Assembly: GCA_002633025.1 (NCBI GenBank)
Contig: NMRB01000448.1
Span: 218,952 to 282,951, forward strand
Reading direction: 5' to 3'
Length of the DNA: 64,000 nt
DNA from: Notospermus geniculatus
Lineage: Eukaryota; Nemertea; Pilidiophora; Heteronemertea; Lineidae
In this document: positions 1 through 11,866 of the stretch, in pieces
Position numbering within the stretch: the stretch's first letter is position 1
Layout of the letters: every line of letters begins with the position of its first letter
Made by a program: the position numbers and the translations under genes
The notes under the pieces: generated by a model
The model's database searches: none
Told to the model about the DNA's origin: nothing
Seen by the model: the letters and a program-made list of their open reading frames with translations, nothing else

Positions 1-54
1 CTCATACTCTCGCGAAAATTTCCTGCACGCGAAAGTTTCCTGCTTTACAGTATT

Positions 55-280
55 TGATGAAGGGTTATTCACAGTATAACAGCGTGTTGAACTTCTCAAG
101 TGATGAAAAGGATGGCGGCCATTTTTGTCAGCTAAGGTTTTCGACATAGTATCAGTCCGGCCACGGTGTTACCACTGGCTGTGTATGGGTTGGACAGGAC
201 ACCAGTCATATCACATTGGTTCTAGATTCTGCCACCAGCGGAGGGATACAGAGGCATACCTCATGAATACAGTGGTACTT
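55..280 (+). repeat. Dispersed repeat copy 1
   Basis: About 225 bp, repeated in the same orientation at 4314-4534. Shared blocks include GATGAAGGGTTA, TTCTCAAGTGATGAAA, CATAGTATCAGTC and GATTCTGCCACCAG. No coding potential is recognised. Confidence 0.8.
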
Positions 281-984
281 TAACAGGAATAATTCACCAC
301 ACCAATTTAGTTTGATTATTCAACAAAGGAAATTTCATTGTTTTCAAACGTGACTCTGTCACGTCCCAGCCGTGGTAGTAATGAACAGACGCCAGGCATC
401 GGAGAAAAAATAATGAGAATTTCATTAAAAGGTACCGAGAAGTTGCTATTAATGAGAATAGTGCATTATTATGCATCACTGACTACGGCAATTGTTTCTA
501 CGGATGATATGAAATAGGTACAAATGATTTTCTATAAAAAGATGGCGTATTTCCATCACTAGGCGATGAGTGATTGCAACACATCGCGACCGTTTTCCCT
601 CGACGACATTGGCAACGACAGCGCTAAACACAAAACATCTCCACGGTGCAGTGTTCCATACGACAGCAAGGGGGCGCCACTTTTACTCACATTTCGACCC
701 GTTCAACGAGTATGCCCCACGAGTCAGTTGCATCATCAAGATTACTCTAATTGGGGAAGAATAATTGAAAGCAATTAATAATATGTTCGCTGCCTTTCCT
801 GAAATACAATAATTCCCTTAGTGTTAGTTCTGAAAAACACCGTGACGACAGTTGACAGAACAACTCCGTCAGACAGTGTGACAAGCATGACTTGCGAGAA
901 ATAATTTCTAGCAAATCAAACAATTCACTATTCTTAATTTACATAGAATTCAAGCCGCTCTTCCACGTGACAGTTTTCTCATGA

Positions 985-1640
985 TATTTGGCTTTCTATG
1001 GGTAACTCAGCCATAGAAAACTGGGTAAATGGAACCAACAATGGTGAATTGCCCATAGAGAGCCATGGTGCAAGAAAACTTAGTTTTCTATGGCAGAGTC
1101 AACCATAGAGAGCCATGGTGCAAGAAAACTTATTTTTCTATGGGGAATCTCCCATAGAGAGCCATAGTGTGAGAAAACTTAGTTTTCTATGGGGAGTCAC
1201 CCATAAAGAGCCATGGTGCAAGAAAACTTAATTTTCTATGGTGAAGTCATCCATAGAGAGCCATGGTGCAAGAAAACTTAGTTTTCTATGGGGAATCTCC
1301 CATAGAGAGCCATAGTGTGAGAAAACTTAGTTTTCTATGGGGAGTCACCCATAAAGAGCCATGGTGCAAGAAAACTTAATTTTCTATGGTGGAGTCACCC
1401 ATAGAGAGCCATGGTGCAAGAAAACTTAGTTTTCTTTGGTGGAGTCACCCATAGAGAGCCATAGTGCGAGAAAGCTTAGTTTTCTATCGCAGTCACCCAT
1501 AGAGAGCGGTGGTGCAAGGAAACTTAGTTTTCTTTGGTGGAGTCACCCATAGAGAGCCATGGTGTTAGAAAACTTCGTTTTCTATGGTGGAGTTATCCAT
1601 GGAGTTATCCATAGAGAGCCAAGGTGTGAGAAATCTTCCA
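985..1640 (+). repeat. 50-bp satellite array, about 12 units
   Basis: Tandem units of about 50 bp centred on AGTTTTCTATGG, CCCATAGAGAGCCATGG and TGCAAGAAAACTT. Each unit contains short inverted motifs (CTATGG and CCATAG). A three-unit block of about 147 bp is itself repeated: the TGGGGAATCTCCCATAGAG variant occurs near 1140 and again near 1287. This suggests higher-order amplification. Non-coding. Confidence 0.9.
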
Positions 1641-2073
1641 TGTGGAGTGGTGCCTTTTCCACCTTCAGCAAGCACTCCAAGTCGTCATGGCTGTTTAGTT
1701 GACTTCATTATCAATAGATGGCACAGCTAAACCAAAACATGATCCTGACCTCAGAAAACACCTTTCACCTGCCCGGATAGAGAACACTTGGATGGGTGGT
1801 TCAATCAATTTGCAATGAAAATTTATCTTGTATCGAAATTCTTGCAATTGAAAAAGATGAAAATTAAGGGTGTTACTATTAGCAGGTTTGCAGGTAGAAC
1901 GAGCTGCCTTCTCCTGAAAATTTGAAAAAGAACTGGGCCATTATTTTGGGTTCAATATTCTGATATTTGTGACCCGATCTAGCAAAAGTAAGTGCAAGTC
2001 ACAATACAACACAATAGCTGAAATGTACGTCTCTGCAGGTTGACAATAGTAGTGGACAGCAATGATAATAGGG

Positions 2074-2184
2074 AGGTTTCGCAAGCGCCCGGTTAGGCTC
2101 TACGACGACGTTTATCTATTGTGCGGGTGTACCCAAACAATAGATAAACGTTGTCGTATGGCCTAACTGGGCGCTTGCGAAACC
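2074..2184. mobile_element. Foldback MITE (AGGTTTCGCAAGCGCC ends)
   Basis: The two arms are inverted copies: AGGTTTCGCAAGCGCC, then GGTTAGGC and GTTTATCTATTGT, mirrored on the right. The host sequence recurs without the insertion at about 15508-15580 (AATAGCTGAAATGTACGT, GACAATAGTAGTGGACAGCA), which marks this as an insertion. Confidence 0.8.
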
Positions 2185-2321
2185 TCGCTAATAGTTGAGT
2201 AAACTGATGACCAATGATGATCACTTGTGACAAGCACCTCCTTTTGCTGAAGCGGATCACATTTGTTAATACTTTTCCCATGCTAATGACAATATACTTT
2301 TTAAAAGTATTGAATTAAAAG

Positions 2322-2725
2322 TTAAAGTTAAAGTTTGGGTTTACAGTCTGATATCAACTACAGTCGAGGTTCTCATCCGACTTTACACTTTAACCCCAGT
2401 CTATCCTGAAACCTTTCAGTAGAACTCAGATGAGCTGCTCATTCAGCGCTACAATCTGAGCATTTCCGACTAGTAGCCATTTATACACCTGGGTGGAGAG
2501 AGGCCAGTGAGGCAAAGAGACTTGCCCAAAGTCTCACACCCAGTGGGATTCAAACCTGTGACCCTCTGACCACTAATCGGAGACCCGAACCACTACAGGC
2601 CTTGCCGTTTGACGGGCACGATTTTGCATGCGCCTCGCAAACAATAGAATTTCTATTATTTGCGAGGTGCATGCAAAATCGCGCCCGTCAAACGGCAAGG
2701 CCTGCACTACACCACCGTGACTCCC
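2322..2725 (-). mobile_element. SINE-B, interrupted
   Basis: On the minus strand it starts with a tRNA-like head (GGTGGTGTAGTG, GGGTCTC, B-box-like GGTTTGAATCC) and runs through CAAGTCTCTTTGCC, CTCTCTCCACCCAGGTGT and ATCAGACTGTAAACCC. A 108-bp palindrome sits inside the head. Other copies are at 11046, 27199, 29813 and 31405. Confidence 0.85.
2597..2704. mobile_element. Foldback MITE inserted in the SINE-B head
   Basis: A nearly perfect palindrome with arms beginning AGGCCTTGCCGTTTGACGGG, flanked by direct repeats CACTAC at 2591-2596 and 2705-2710. The intact SINE-B head reads CACTACACCACC, so the six-base repeat is a TSD. Confidence 0.85.
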
Positions 2726-3167
2726 CAAGGACACTTACAAGTCGGTAACGGCAACACAACAAAGAAAGGGTGAACCAACACTTTATTCTCAGCGAGCGAG
2801 AATCAACCATAATTGCACGAAAACCTCACACCAAGAAGATAATTCAGCGTACCAGATGATCAGATCAAAACGCCGAAGTAAAAATTACACGCAAAACTCG
2901 AACCACAAGGGAAGACCTATTTATGTTGCTACAAGGAAGAACGTTTTTTAGTCGTAGTTCATAATAGCGCAGGTGGATTTTTCCGACCAATGGTATCTGG
3001 TTGGTTAGACTTCAAAAGATACGATGATTGGGTGGTTTGTTTTGTTATTTAAGGGAGCACCTTGATGTGGCGTCCGTTAAGGATACATCCGTGTTGGGGT
3101 TGATGCAAGGGCTTCCGACTTTGATCAAGGAAAAATGTTTAAATGATGTTTTTTGAGAGAACGTTAA

Positions 3168-3426
3168 AGGGGAACTGTATTCCTTCCCTATCCTGCGCTA
3201 AACATACCCATGTTAAGAGAGACCTCTATTGACAATTGCTGAACTACTGCTTATCAACCTCACCCCATGTAGAGTAATTCTCGTCCCTAGCGTATCCACG
3301 TACGCATTGTAATGTAATCATACATTCTCCAACACTGGGGCGAAAGGCAGAACTACGGTATTGGAGAATGATGCAATCACCACCGGTGGCGCTGGCTGTC
3401 AACAACAACAAGTGGTCCGTGGCCCT
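3168..3426 (+). mobile_element. TTAA-flanked non-autonomous element
   Basis: Flanked by TTAA on both sides (3164-3167 and 3427-3430). The left end is AGGGGAACTGTATT and the right end GTCCGTGGCCCT. Related copies at 11867-12304 and 25724-26264 carry secondary insertions, so this one serves as the empty-site form. TTAA suggests a piggyBac- or Kolobok-type transposase. Confidence 0.82.
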
Positions 3427-3534
3427 TTAAGCAACATGTTTCATAGCAGATGCTGACATTTTAAGGTCCCACTCGGATTTCAGGTTATAAGAAAGTTACC
3501 GAGGGGGCGGGGGGGGGGGGGAGGGGCAGGAGCA

Positions 3535-3609
3535 AGGCAGAACTACAGTATTGGAAAATGATGCAATCACTGCCAGTCGACAAAAGGTGGCAACATCGTC
3601 GCCCTTTAA
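3535..3609 (+). mobile_element. Truncated right end of the same TTAA family
   Basis: It matches the right half of 3168-3426 (GGCAGAACTACAGTATTGG, AATGATGCAATCAC, then CGCCCTTTAA). A G-rich tract precedes it at about 3505-3525. Confidence 0.7.
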
Positions 3610-4313
3610 TCCTTAAATCCCTTCGCCAATAATAAATGGATTTTTTCTTCAGGAGTGTTGCTTTCAATTGTATTGAAGAGAGCAGGGATATTTTGTTATT
3701 GGTGTCTGCCCCGGAGAAGACAAGAGATTCGTGATAAGTTTGCAGAAGCTGTGAAGGCATAAACATGAGAGAATCATCTTCACCTTCGCAAAAATTCCCC
3801 GGCTGACGGAAAACAGACATCTGCTAGTCGAACGTTCGGCACGCCAAGTACCTATCGCTAGCATCAGCCCAAGTCTCAACAAAATAAGATATCTGATAGG
3901 AAGTACGAAACATGCTTGCTAAAAGAATTCCAAACTCAATAAAGGTTTTTAGGTGTTTAGACTGACGGATGCCAAAACAACATATCAAGGTAGCAACAGC
4001 AATGAAGTAAAATACATGTAGTGGGTGAAATAGTGAGAGTGGAAAATACACAACTTTCTGCTCTGTCTAAAGGTCATGAATGAAATTTTGAGGAAAAGGA
4101 AAAATGGTATTTCATGTATTAAAGTGCCACTGCATGCATTAGGTTTTCTATCTCGTGGTGGATGATGTAACCTTTGACCTTTAGGCAACCTCGTTTATGC
4201 ATGCTCAACAAGACTGTTCAAATCTATCTATTTGAATGATCTAAGTTACCAATTTGGCATTGAGACTGTTGCCAGACATAAATAAAAGAATGAGTTGAAG
4301 CATGTTACTTTAC
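3610..4313. other. No feature recognised
   Basis: Short overlapping open frames only. No splice-bounded exon, domain or repeat assignment could be made. Confidence 0.6.
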
Positions 4314-4534
4314 TTGATGAAGGGTTAGTCACGCTATAACAGGGCGTTGAATTTCTCAAGTGATGAAATGGATGGCAGCCATTTCTGATCAGCTAAGGCT
4401 GACATAGTATCAGTCTAGCCTTGGTGTTACCACTGGCTATGTGTGGGTTGGACAGGGCACCAGTCTTATCATGGTGGTTCTCGATTCTGCCACCAGGGGA
4501 GGATACTGAGGCCTCATGCATGCAGTGGCACTTT
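4314..4534 (+). repeat. Dispersed repeat copy 2
   Basis: A direct-orientation copy of 55-280. It diverges by scattered substitutions and small indels. Confidence 0.8.
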
Positions 4535-7511
4535 AAGTCAAGAGTATAATCTGAAATTTGATTAAAATTTTGACCTCGTACCGGTGGCATCTTCATGCTC
4601 CATTTTGGAGTTCCTTCTCAGTTTGTTGATCTTTGTTCAGAATCAGAACAATAGGTGGAGCAGTAACATGGCATGAAATGCTTTTATGTAGCAGGAGGCC
4701 TTGAAAATCTGTTTACAGACTGGCCAACTGATGCATTTGTCATGTTCGTATTGGATCTGACAATATGGCAACTCAACGCGGACCTTTTGTCACAGATATA
4801 GGCAAACAGTGACGATTACAGCTTAGACATTTGATCAGCTAAATGTCAGTGATAATGGCAAAGCTTTGAGAAGCTTTGAAGAGATGATTGGCTTAAAGTC
4901 TCAGCTGTGACGTTTGATTCTGAAATCTCGTCTGATGCTGAAGGCGATCTTCACAGGGGAGACATTTCCTTCAGTTTCTTGGTCACTTTATCTCCAGTTC
5001 GTTTGTGAGGAGACGTCAAAGGGGAGACGGGGGACCTAAAGGCCGACACTGAATGACAAAAGTCAAACGTAATCACTACAACAATCCATTTGACAGTACA
5101 CCTCTGCCAGGAAGCCACCTCTCTATTAAGGACACCAAAGTTTAGTCCCGAACTGGTCATTTCTATTCATTTTGCCTTCCGTAATCAGCAGTTCACAGGA
5201 AGACCGGAACACACCGGAATCCGCTGGAATACACCAAAATACTGCCGAAAACACGATACAAAAGGTTTAATTTCACTCTTATGCTGTAGCTATGGTATGT
5301 ATTACATGGATACGAGGCACAAGATCAGCCGCAAAATTCACACGGTCAACTTCAGAAACATCGCATCAGGCGTGTCAAGGTGTTTTCGGTGGGCTGCTGA
5401 CGGTCGCCATCTTGCATGCGTGTTTGAGGTTATCCAATATGGCGGCAGGTGATCGCCGAAAACACCCGTCGGGCGATGTTTCTGTTAGAATGGGTCGGAT
5501 ATTGAGACTGATATTGTATATTTTTGCATTGGATTGATATGATACAAAAGCAATTTCCTGCAGAGTCAAAGTTCTTCAAAGACAAGGTGAATCATACCTA
5601 CATCCCTTAATGGTATCTCACTCATTCCAGGCGAATAGAGGTCACTGCGTTGAGCTAAATGTCGAAGTTTTAGTGAGGTTTCGTAATGGCTTGATTAACC
5701 TATGACAACATCTGGCAAACATCAGGAGTGGGATTTGAATTTTGTACCCAGGCTTCAACAAGCCCTAATCGCGGTAGTTAAGCCCTGGGGACAAGGTTGG
5801 AAGAGTTATCTGCTAATCTTGCAGCCATTTTGTTCGCTGAGTTTGATATCGAGGGCAACGATCGTCAGATTTGGCTGCGTGACTCCGGGAGTCAAGAGTT
5901 TGCGTATTCACAAGTGAATACCGTATCGCCAGATCTGTGGACCAAGATTGAATACAGCACTGAATGTCAGTATGAGAGATCAGAAGTCGGCCGTTTCAAT
6001 CACTGAGGCCCTGAGGGACGCGACGTTGGCTGGGGACCTCGTCTATAATGGAGGTTGACAGATGCAGGAAAAACGCGAAGTGGGGAGGAATTGTGAGCAG
6101 TAGACTTGGGGGAAATCAGGCAGAAAAGTTCCGCCCCATAGTGACGTGCCTGCATCACTTGTGCTCCGTATGCATTGATTGATGATCCCAGCGAAAGGTG
6201 CACCAAGAATGTGAATACTGTAGTTTCTCGCTCAAAGGCTGATTCATTAACTTGAGGCCCAATGCCCATAGTAAGATTGGGAACTGATCGACGACAAACA
6301 CACGGTCGGCGGTAAACTGAATGCAGAGCTCGTTCAAGATGGCCGACCAAGCTTCATCTTCCATCGAGGCCGCCATAGCCTAATGGGGTTGTAGCCATTC
6401 TTTTTCTATCATTAGATGGCCCTGCTACCGTATCAACTTTTCCACTGTGACGTTGTACGGAACGTCAACAATGACACTACCGTGGCATGGCTTCATGCTC
6501 GGCGTGGCTTCATGCTCGTACCTCGTATTGTCACGGAGATGACGTCCTGAAGACAATGAAAATGCCTGATAAGGTCGCAGCGACATCTTTCTGTGGAGAA
6601 GTGGCGATGCCCTCATTATCATGTCCCGGTACACCAATGTTTATAGAACCAGGGAATCAAAGGGGCTGATCACTGACCCAAACCCAACCACCATTCTTAC
6701 CTCCTTTTCAACTATACTGAAGAGTCGGCCATCTTGAATGAGCTCGGTATTCAGTTTACCTTTCCCCAAACACCACTGAAGTGGTGCTGCCCTCTATTGG
6801 TACAGTGATCATACCAGTTCATGGCTGTCAGGAAACTGCTCCTGGATTTCCTTTGAATCTATCCGCCTGTTCTCGACAATCGAACGGAAAAACCTCGGCC
6901 ATTTTTAAAATCCTGTAAATTCGTAATTGTTGCATCGCCCGCGGGAAGGAAGCCATCAATACCAGACGGCCCTGGAGACCACCATATTGATTTTCTGCCC
7001 GTGTTTTGCGATCACAAATTCATCGCCAAATTAATGTTCATATTATGCACCTCCTGAACTTGATATCTTTTTACGAGGCTTCCCACCGGATAAGAATATT
7101 CCCTTTGATATAAAACCATAAAAGTGTTTGAATTAATCAGCTTTGGACGTCTGAGTGATAAAATCTTGATATATCAGCGATATAAAATTTCTCTACCATT
7201 AAATCCACAATGCTTCTGACTTAGCCATCAAAATCTAAAGCTGAAACTGAAAACTCGCAAGTTATAAGTCTAAGCGAGGCGCAGACAGAAGAATGGTGCT
7301 CAGCCATATTTGGCTCAGGGGTTTTTGAAATGGCACAGCCACAAAACTCTGTAGTGTGTGGCACAAGGCACAGCTGTATTTGTAGCTGTGCAATATTCCG
7401 TAAATCCAACTGACTTGATTTTGGCGCACGGAATTAAGGATTTTGAAATGGCTGTGGCTGTGCAATCACCCCACAGAGTCTCAGCCAATTCGGCTACGAT
7501 CTAAATAAGGC
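4535..7511. other. Unassigned sequence, no supported gene
   Basis: Only open frames of 120 codons or fewer, none with recognisable similarity. The missing 3' stomatin exons were looked for here on the minus strand and not found. Confidence 0.5.
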
Positions 7512-7777
7512 CAGGCGTGGATCCAGAGGGGGGGGGGGGGTTGGGGGTCGTGACCCCCCTGCTCTCCACCACCAATTGTTCTTTTTTCAAATAATTTGCG
7601 AAAACACGTAAAAATAAAGCTTGTGTTTTGATACTGAGATGTTAGAAAATCGTGTCTACAACCTTCTAGACTTCAAAATTTTCTGGGGGAGGCCCCCCTG
7701 TCAGCACGGACACCTTTGGCGCTCCCCTGCAACGACTGCCCCGACCCCCTCTGCCAAAAATCCTTGATCCACGCCTG
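7512..7777. mobile_element. hAT5-like element, 5-bp TSD AAGGC
   Basis: Ends CAGGCGTGGATCCAGAGG and CCTTGATCCACGCCTG are inverted. AAGGC flanks both sides (7507-7511 and 7778-7782). The interior is a G-rich tract then CCCC-rich sequence, with no transposase. Confidence 0.85.
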
Positions 7778-8295
7778 AAGGCTGAGGCAAATACAGCTAT
7801 GCACTGTTCATCTGTGTCAGTGTGCACCTCGCTTTGTGGTGTCTGGGTACAGTCACACATCAACCACTGATGTACTTCTGTGCATTAATGATCCAAACAA
7901 CGTGGACCTGACCCTGAAAAAACATCAAATTCCCTCGTCTTCTGAGACGCTTTCATTATTATGGATTTTTTATCGGGAACATGGTGAACCCCTTCACCTT
8001 TCAAGCAATTCCTAGAAAAACAACTAACAAAACAACATCAGACTGAGTGATTTGGTGTTTTTCTTCGCTGTTGACTTTGTCTTCCAAAGTACATGTACAT
8101 TACTTCTGAAAGGAAGCTATTGTTTTGAAGTTGGAAGGGGAGTATGTGATAAGTGTGTTCTGTTTCTCTTTCCGATTGATTCTGCCTTGTAATTCTGAAA
8201 GAAAAACATCATTGTGCAGGTTGGAAGGGATGGGGTGCGTTTGAAGATGAGCAATGATGTGGATAAATGTGATGAAAGAACTAGATAACGACATA

Positions 8296-8569
8296 CAGTA
8301 CGTACTCTGCACAACTGACCTATCGTACCATCCACGTACCACTTGCAGCATCATGCGCGTACATTCCTCGTCCCTTCCACGGATGTCACAAGGTGCCTCC
8401 GAAGGCACGCAGTGAAATCGTAACGTCATCCGTGCATGGTGCGAGGAGCTCACGTGGAAAAGACACGAGACGTGCCCGTACCATACACAATGAAATAGAG
8501 CGTACCTTCTTCCGTGTGACGTAGGTGGAAGGTACACAGATAAATGTAGGTCAGTTGCGCTCCATACTA
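8296..8569. mobile_element. TA-flanked CAGTAC-type MITE
   Basis: The left end TACAGTACG, CTGCACAACTGACC is mirrored by GGTCAGTTGCGC and ATACTATA. The interior matches 25858-26131 and 50584-50851 (GGTACG motifs, GTAACGTCAT). An older, more diverged copy. Confidence 0.75.
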
Positions 8570-8664
8570 TAGCATCATTCAGCTAAAAACACTGGAGTGC
8601 AACAAATGAGTTCAAATTCTTGTTTCCAAATACAGGCCCAGTTTGTACAGAATCAAATGTACAC

Positions 8665-8811
8665 GAGTTTCGCTAGCAGCCATCTTGCCAAAATTAGGTC
8701 ATCACCATGGAGATTTTCTTCCAGAGTGACAGATGATTGGTTCTCCCACCCCCAGTGGGGAAATCACCATGACGACGACCTAATTTTGGCAAGATGGCTG
8801 CTAGTGAAACT
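8665..8811. mobile_element. Palindromic MITE, intact copy
   Basis: Arms GAGTTTCGCTAGCAGCC, ATCTTGCCAAAATTAGGTC and ATCACCATG are mirrored on the right. It lies 115 nt into the intron after the 204-nt stomatin exon. The same element at 37671-38093 is split by a SINE, so this copy gives the empty site. Confidence 0.88.
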
Positions 8812-8925
8812 CATATATTGCATCACAATACCATTTATGAGTTTAATACCTGGCTGATGATTGGTGCCGCATTTGGGACAGCCTGTACCCAAACAGAGGC
8901 AAAACTGAAAATACTGTTTACTTAC

Positions 8926-9129
8926 CTGCATGGCGTTGCTAATAGTCTCCCTCTCAGAGAGAATCTCAGCCAAGTTCTTTGTACCGAGGACATTACGGAG
9001 GGTCGTCTGTGCTAGCAGACGGGTCGAGTGGTGCGCATCTTCGACGTTGGCCACGGAAACTGTTGCGTTGTTCACGCGGTAATAGACGACAGCGTCGACG
9101 GATACGGTCACGCTGTCTTTGGTCAAGAC
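8926..9129 (-). CDS. STOM: Stomatin exon: central SPFH/PHB domain
   Basis: A 204-nt exon of 68 codons, phase 0 at both ends. The acceptor is rc TTTCATTCCAG and the donor CAG|GTAAGT. It encodes VLTKDSVTVSVDAVVYYRV, then NVEDAHHSTRLLAQTTLRNV, LGTKNLAEILSERE and TISNAMQ. These are strongly conserved SPFH-domain strands and helices and follow directly on PPQE from the alternative exons. In relatives the next segment begins S/T-TLDEATD-WG. I did not find it on the minus strand of 1-8925, so the 3' exons probably lie beyond the left edge. Confidence 0.97.
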
Positions 9130-9509
9130 CTGGAATGAAACGAGGTAGAACTTTAGCAAATTGTTCAAAACTGGTAGACAACTTCACACAGTAGAGGCCC
9201 CGCAGGGACTTGATTCAAAGGTTGAGAGGAGTAAAGGCTGGTTCAGACGTGGCAACCTTTTCCTTTCAACCTGCAGCACCAGCAACCTCTTTCAACCTAC
9301 CTGTGATGTTCAGACAGGGCGACCAACAGCAACCTCACAGGCTGACAGGTTGAAAGAGGTTGAAGGAAATTGCTGATATGTTTTGGCAGGAAAGTCAAAA
9401 TAAAGTGATGGAGATGGAGGAAGAGTGTTCGGGGATAAGCAACTCCAGTTTGATATTGGGCGAACGTTGCTGGTGAGAAGATTCCATGCATCGCTGTCCA
9501 GCACACACC

Positions 9510-9981
9510 TAAACTCACTACGCAGTTGTGTATCGCACCCCTTCGGTTTACCCGCTCTCCACAACTGCTTTACTTCGTGCTTTACAGATGGCGTCAGGGC
9601 CTGGTGCGAGTTTTACAGCCTATCAGCACGCTGCTTTCAGAACTCTTCAGCCCATTGGCAACGGATGTTCTTGTGCTACCATGGCCACGAACCGCTCGGC
9701 CAATGAAAAAGTGTCTCAGGCCAGGACCCATGTTCCCGAAGTCGTCGTAAGGTTAACGATGTCGTTACGCTATGCATTTTACCAGTTTTAACGACATCGT
9801 TAACCTAACGACGGCTTCGGGATCATGGCCCCTGCTTGGTTACGGGTTGCTCGGTGCTCTCATTGGTCGACTCTCTCAGCGCCATCTGTTGACCAAACGC
9901 GGCAAATTTTACGAAGTTAAGCAGTTGTGGAGAGCGAGTAAACCGAAGTAAACCGCAATTCACAACTGCGTAGGGAGTTTA
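9510..9981. mobile_element. Mutator-like MITE with 9-bp TSD
   Basis: Inverted ends of about 80 bp begin TAAACTCACTACGCAGTTGT and finish CACAACTGCG, TAGGGAGTTTA. A perfect 9-bp direct repeat GCACACACC lies at 9501-9509 and 9982-9990. Nine-base TSDs with long inverted repeats are typical of Mutator-like elements. No transposase is present, and a second foldback element sits in the middle. Confidence 0.85.
9727..9830. mobile_element. Foldback MITE (GTTCCCGAAG family) copy 1
   Basis: Arms CCATGTTCCCGAAG and AACGATGTCGTTA are inverted around a short AT-rich loop. Nested in 9510-9981. Further copies are at 15291-15396 and 20038-20142. Confidence 0.85.
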
Positions 9982-10019
9982 GCACACACCTGGCATCAAG
10001 CCAATAAGGACCATAATGC

Positions 10020-10215
10020 ACTGCCTCAATAGGTGTCACTAGTGGTTAAACTACTGAAATAAAATTGACATCCCGGTCCTGATCAATTTCCCATTGGCGT
10101 CCATTGTATAGGACCTGGTTACAGTGTGCTGCCCTCTATTGTAGTTATAATCCCTATTTGCTTACTGGCGATCAGACCAAATCTCGCCTGGTGTGCTGCC
10201 CGCTTTAGGCTCTCA
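10020..10215 (+). repeat. Dispersed repeat (AGGTGTCACTAGTGG family)
   Basis: It contains CTGCCTCAATAGGTGTCAC, GACATCCCGGTCCTGATC and GTGCTGCCCTCTATTG. Related sequence is at 17360-17480 and 18880-19130. Confidence 0.7.
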
Positions 10216-10683
10216 TTCAGCAGCACAAACTCGTCTAATAAATGTCAATCCGGAAGACTGATTTCACTCATTCACAATTACCATATTAGTAGTTGAATAT
10301 CACCCGGCGTTCTCTGCAGGGTGTAACACATGAATAATTCAGATGACTTAGCCTATGGGAGAGTACAATCTCTGTCACAGACTCCTGCGGGGACGCCACA
10401 AACACATCAGGCAATATGTCAAATAAATGATCCAGGGGGATTTAACCTTGGATCAGGGCGTATCACTTTTCTGCGTTGCCCCATGCGTGTCTCGAATGCT
10501 AGCATGGGCAGTTCGGATTACAGGTCAGGGGTTGCGCTAACAAATCGGCCATAAAGGAAAACCTACATAACTTGCAAGCTAGGCCACGCTATCACTGGGG
10601 TACATTACGACATTTCCCACTTTGGACAAAGATGACTCGTCCTCGAGTCACTTAGCTCATACTGCGTCTCAGTATTAAGATCG

Positions 10684-10905
10684 TGGAGTGGCTCATTATG
10701 ACATCACTTTTTTTACCAAGGTGACGTCGACAACAAAGCGTGCAACGTATGGATTACATCATGGATTGAAGTCACCCACACTCTCTCCACTACTTGCGCC
10801 GACGAAAAAGTGCACCATGTGGGTCGACGACGTCATTTGCCGTCCAATATGGCGGATTTAGACTGATCACATGACTCGAGGACGTCACGTGCACACTCTC
10901 TCTAG
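10684..10905. mobile_element. TGACGTCA-rich MITE, copy 1
   Basis: Shares GTGGCTCATTATGACATCAC, GTGACGTCGAC and AAAGTGCACCATGTGGGTCG with copies at 33630-33857 and 38106-38303. It contains several ACGT-centred CRE-like motifs. Confidence 0.75.
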
Positions 10906-11045
10906 AATGCAGAAAGTATTCATGAGGGAAAGGGGAGACCTTGAGGACATTTACTTTTGGACTGAACTGTAGTACAACACGTCTCAATTTAATCACAAGA
11001 ACGGTTGGTGGCAATTAAAAATATCGTCAATCTTTCACGCTCCAT

Positions 11046-11266
11046 TGCACCCGCTGNATTTTGGGCAAGTCTCTTTGCCTTACTGGCCTCTCTCCACCCA
11101 GGTGTATAAATGGGTACCGGTCGAAAATGCTCAGATTGTAGCGCTGAATGAGCAACTCATCTGAGTTCTACTGAAAGGTTTCAGGACAGACTGGGGTTAA
11201 AGTATAAAGTCAGATGAGAACCTCTACCGCTGTTGATATCAGACTATAAACCCAAACTTTAAGGTT
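11046..11266 (+). mobile_element. SINE-B body, 5' truncated
   Basis: Begins after the tRNA head (GGGCAAGTCTCTTTGCC) and continues to ATATCAGACTATAAACCC. A single unresolved base is at 11057. Confidence 0.85.
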
Positions 11267-11866
11267 TTCACTTGGCATTACCTCCTATTCTGCACACGTC
11301 GCCGAAAATTGTCAACAGAGCTATAATAATGCCATATTTGCTGGCAGACGCAAAAAATTCCCACTGCACCCTCCATCTCCTTTTCACCACATTCGTCCCA
11401 CAACAATCAGACAATTTCCTACTTGCCAAAACAGCAACATCAGTCACAAAGTAAAGTAGTTACCTTTTATTGACTGATTTTACAGCACAATTAGCCATAA
11501 AGTTCCATTCCTCGACTACTTTTCAGAGTGCGAAATTGCATTGCATTGAACAACGGGCTCATGAACGCCATCACTATTGATGTATCACAACAAATATTGT
11601 TGAAGCCGGAAAACAATAGTGGGCGGTATGAATGAAGTGCCCTAATTGTGTTTACTTCAGTTTTGTACAGACGCCTCGAATGTGTTGGTAAAGCAAAATG
11701 GAACGAAAACCATATACCGGTACTTGTTTTTAAAAAAAAATTCCAGCCACGAATCTGGCTGTGCTGTCAGCGCACACTGCCAAATTTTGTGGCTGTGCCA
11801 TTTCTAATAGGCTAATGCTGTGCCAAATATGGCTGAGCAGTATTTGTCTGTGTGCACCAAGCTTAA

